DNA of 7,207 bases, taken from an uncultured Clostridia bacterium (GTDB taxonomy: Bacteria > Bacillota_A > Clostridia > Christensenellales > UBA3700). Position numbers and translations under genes: made by a program. Location: NCBI GenBank assembly GCA_946545105.1, contig CAMNMY010000041.1, positions 1 through 7,207 on the forward strand. Direction: 5' to 3'. The notes under the pieces are model-generated. The model made no database searches. It was given only the letters and a program-made list of their open reading frames with translations, and had not been told where the DNA came from. Shown piece by piece: positions 6,325 to 7,207 of this stretch (positions are counted from its first letter, which is position 1; each line of letters begins with the position of its first letter).

Positions 6325-7207
6325 ATGAGTGAAAAGAAAATTATGCTAGGTAATGAAGCTATCGCACGCGGCGCATGGGAAGCTGGTGTTAAAGTTTCTG
6401 CTGCTTATCCAGGTACACCTAGTACAGAAATTAGTGAAAACATTGTTAAGTATTCAAAAGACCTATATTGTGAATGGTCTCCAAACGAAAAGGTTGCAAT
6501 GGAAGTTGCTATTGGTGCATCAATGGCTGGAGTTAGATCATTAGTATCAATGAAACACGTTGGTGTAAACGTTGCATCAGACCCATTGTACACAGTATCT
6601 TACATTGGCGTTAGCGGTGGACTTGTTATGGTTGCTGCAGACGACCCAGGTATGTACAGCTCACAAAATGAGCAAGATTCAAGAATGGTAGCAAGAGCTG
6701 CTATGGTTCCAGTATTAGAACCTTCAGATTCTCAAGAAGCTAAAGACTTCATAAAACTTGGATATGAGTTAAGTGAAGAATACGATACTCCAATTATGGT
6801 TAGAACAACAACTAGACTTGCACACTCTCAAGGTATTGTTACTCTTGAAGATAGAAAGGAAGTTGAAGATAAGGTTTATGAAAGAGATATTGCTAAGCGT
6901 GTTATGATGCCAGGTAATGCTATCAAGAGACACTTAGTAGTAGAAGCAAGATTAAAGAGAATGGCAGAAGATGCTTCTTCATTTGCAATCAATAAGGTTG
7001 AATATAACGATACAAAGATTGGTGTAATTACATCTGGTATTCCATATCAATATGTTAAGGAAGCTTTACCAAATGCATCAGTTCTAAAGTTAGGTTTAGT
7101 TCACCCACTACCAAAGAAATTAATTCAAGAATTCGCAAGCAAAGTAGAAAAGTTATATATCGTTGAAGAATTAGAGCCAGTAATTGAAGAACAAGTTAAA
7201 TCTTGGG
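6325..7207 (+). CDS. iorA: Indolepyruvate:ferredoxin oxidoreductase alpha subunit, N-terminal half (3' end outside window)
   Basis: The first 294 residues of IorA, which together with IorB oxidatively decarboxylates aryl-pyruvates (indolepyruvate, phenylpyruvate, hydroxyphenylpyruvate) to aryl-acetyl-CoA while reducing ferredoxin. The frame is open to the right edge. Full-length IorA is roughly 600 residues, so about half is seen. Visible signatures are GNEAIARGAWEAG (9-21), AAYPGTPSTEI (26-36), the SPNEKVAMEVAIGASMAG segment (52-69), MKHVGVNVASDPL (76-88), ADDPGMYSSQNEQDSR (104-119), GVITSG (253-258), LGLVHPLPKK (276-285) and VEELEPVIEEQVK (300-series position by codon is 280-292; it lies at the window's end). 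The thiamine-diphosphate domain and C-terminal ferredoxin-like iron-sulfur motifs would lie beyond the window. The gene starts 13 nt after the aminotransferase stop, and iorB would be expected next. Relatedness to other 2-oxo acid:ferredoxin oxidoreductases is clear, but the N-terminal motifs fit IorA best. Confidence 0.94.
   Translation, partial: MSEKKIMLGNEAIARGAWEAGVKVSAAYPGTPSTEISENIVKYSKDLYCEWSPNEKVAMEVAIGASMAGVRSLVSMKHVGVNVASDPLYTVSYIGVSGGLVMVAADDPGMYSSQNEQDSRMVARAAMVPVLEPSDSQEAKDFIKLGYELSEEYDTPIMVRTTTRLAHSQGIVTLEDRKEVEDKVYERDIAKRVMMPGNAIKRHLVVEARLKRMAEDASSFAINKVEYNDTKIGVITSGIPYQYVKEALPNASVLKLGLVHPLPKKLIQEFASKVEKLYIVEELEPVIEEQVKSW

Noticed and set aside
6353..6544. A 63-codon plus-strand frame near the right end, and an antisense frame at 6405-6593
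   Set aside because: Both lie inside the continuous iorA frame that starts at 6325 and carries clear IorA motifs.

Overview
The window is a compact, AT-rich stretch of bacterial chromosome that most resembles a low-GC anaerobic Firmicute (Clostridia-like). The reasons are AGA-dominated arginine codons, strong AGGAGG-type ribosome binding sites in places, tight gene overlaps, a methionine synthase whose reactivation domain is a separate gene, and an indolepyruvate:ferredoxin oxidoreductase typical of anaerobes. This placement is inference from gene content and base composition. No rRNA, tRNA, CRISPR array, insertion sequence or prophage gene is visible.

Layout. (1) Positions 1-636, minus strand: a chromate-transporter (CHR) family membrane protein whose 3' end lies beyond the left edge. 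Its last codons contain a Shine-Dalgarno and an ATG in another frame, suggesting a second gene follows as in two-gene CHR operons. (2) Positions 637-745: a 109-bp divergent intergenic region with a near-consensus promoter for the CHR gene and a weaker extended -10 promoter for the methionine genes. (3) Positions 746-4516, plus strand: metF, a stand-alone methionine synthase activation protein, and a short metH, linked by 7-nt and 11-nt overlaps and closed by an intrinsic terminator at 4542-4572. (4) Positions 4573-4635: a promoter with a palindrome on its -10. (5) Positions 4636-7207, plus strand: an Lrp/AsnC regulator, a class I/II aminotransferase (1-nt overlap), and the N-terminal half of iorA, cut by the right edge.

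How the genes work together. The first plus-strand operon is a complete methyl-transfer module. MetF reduces methylene-tetrahydrofolate to methyl-tetrahydrofolate, MetH passes the methyl group through cobalamin to homocysteine, and the small activation protein supplies the S-adenosylmethionine-dependent reactivation that E. coli MetH carries as its own C-terminal domain. The second operon reads as amino-acid catabolism. The Lrp-type protein probably senses an amino acid, the aminotransferase makes a 2-oxo acid, and IorA (with an IorB expected beyond the window) would oxidatively decarboxylate an aryl-pyruvate to an aryl-acetyl-CoA with reduction of ferredoxin.

I see no clearly new biological system. 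The observations most worth a second look are the apparently leaderless CHR gene, the split and overlapping methionine synthase, and the regulator-transaminase-oxidoreductase cluster.
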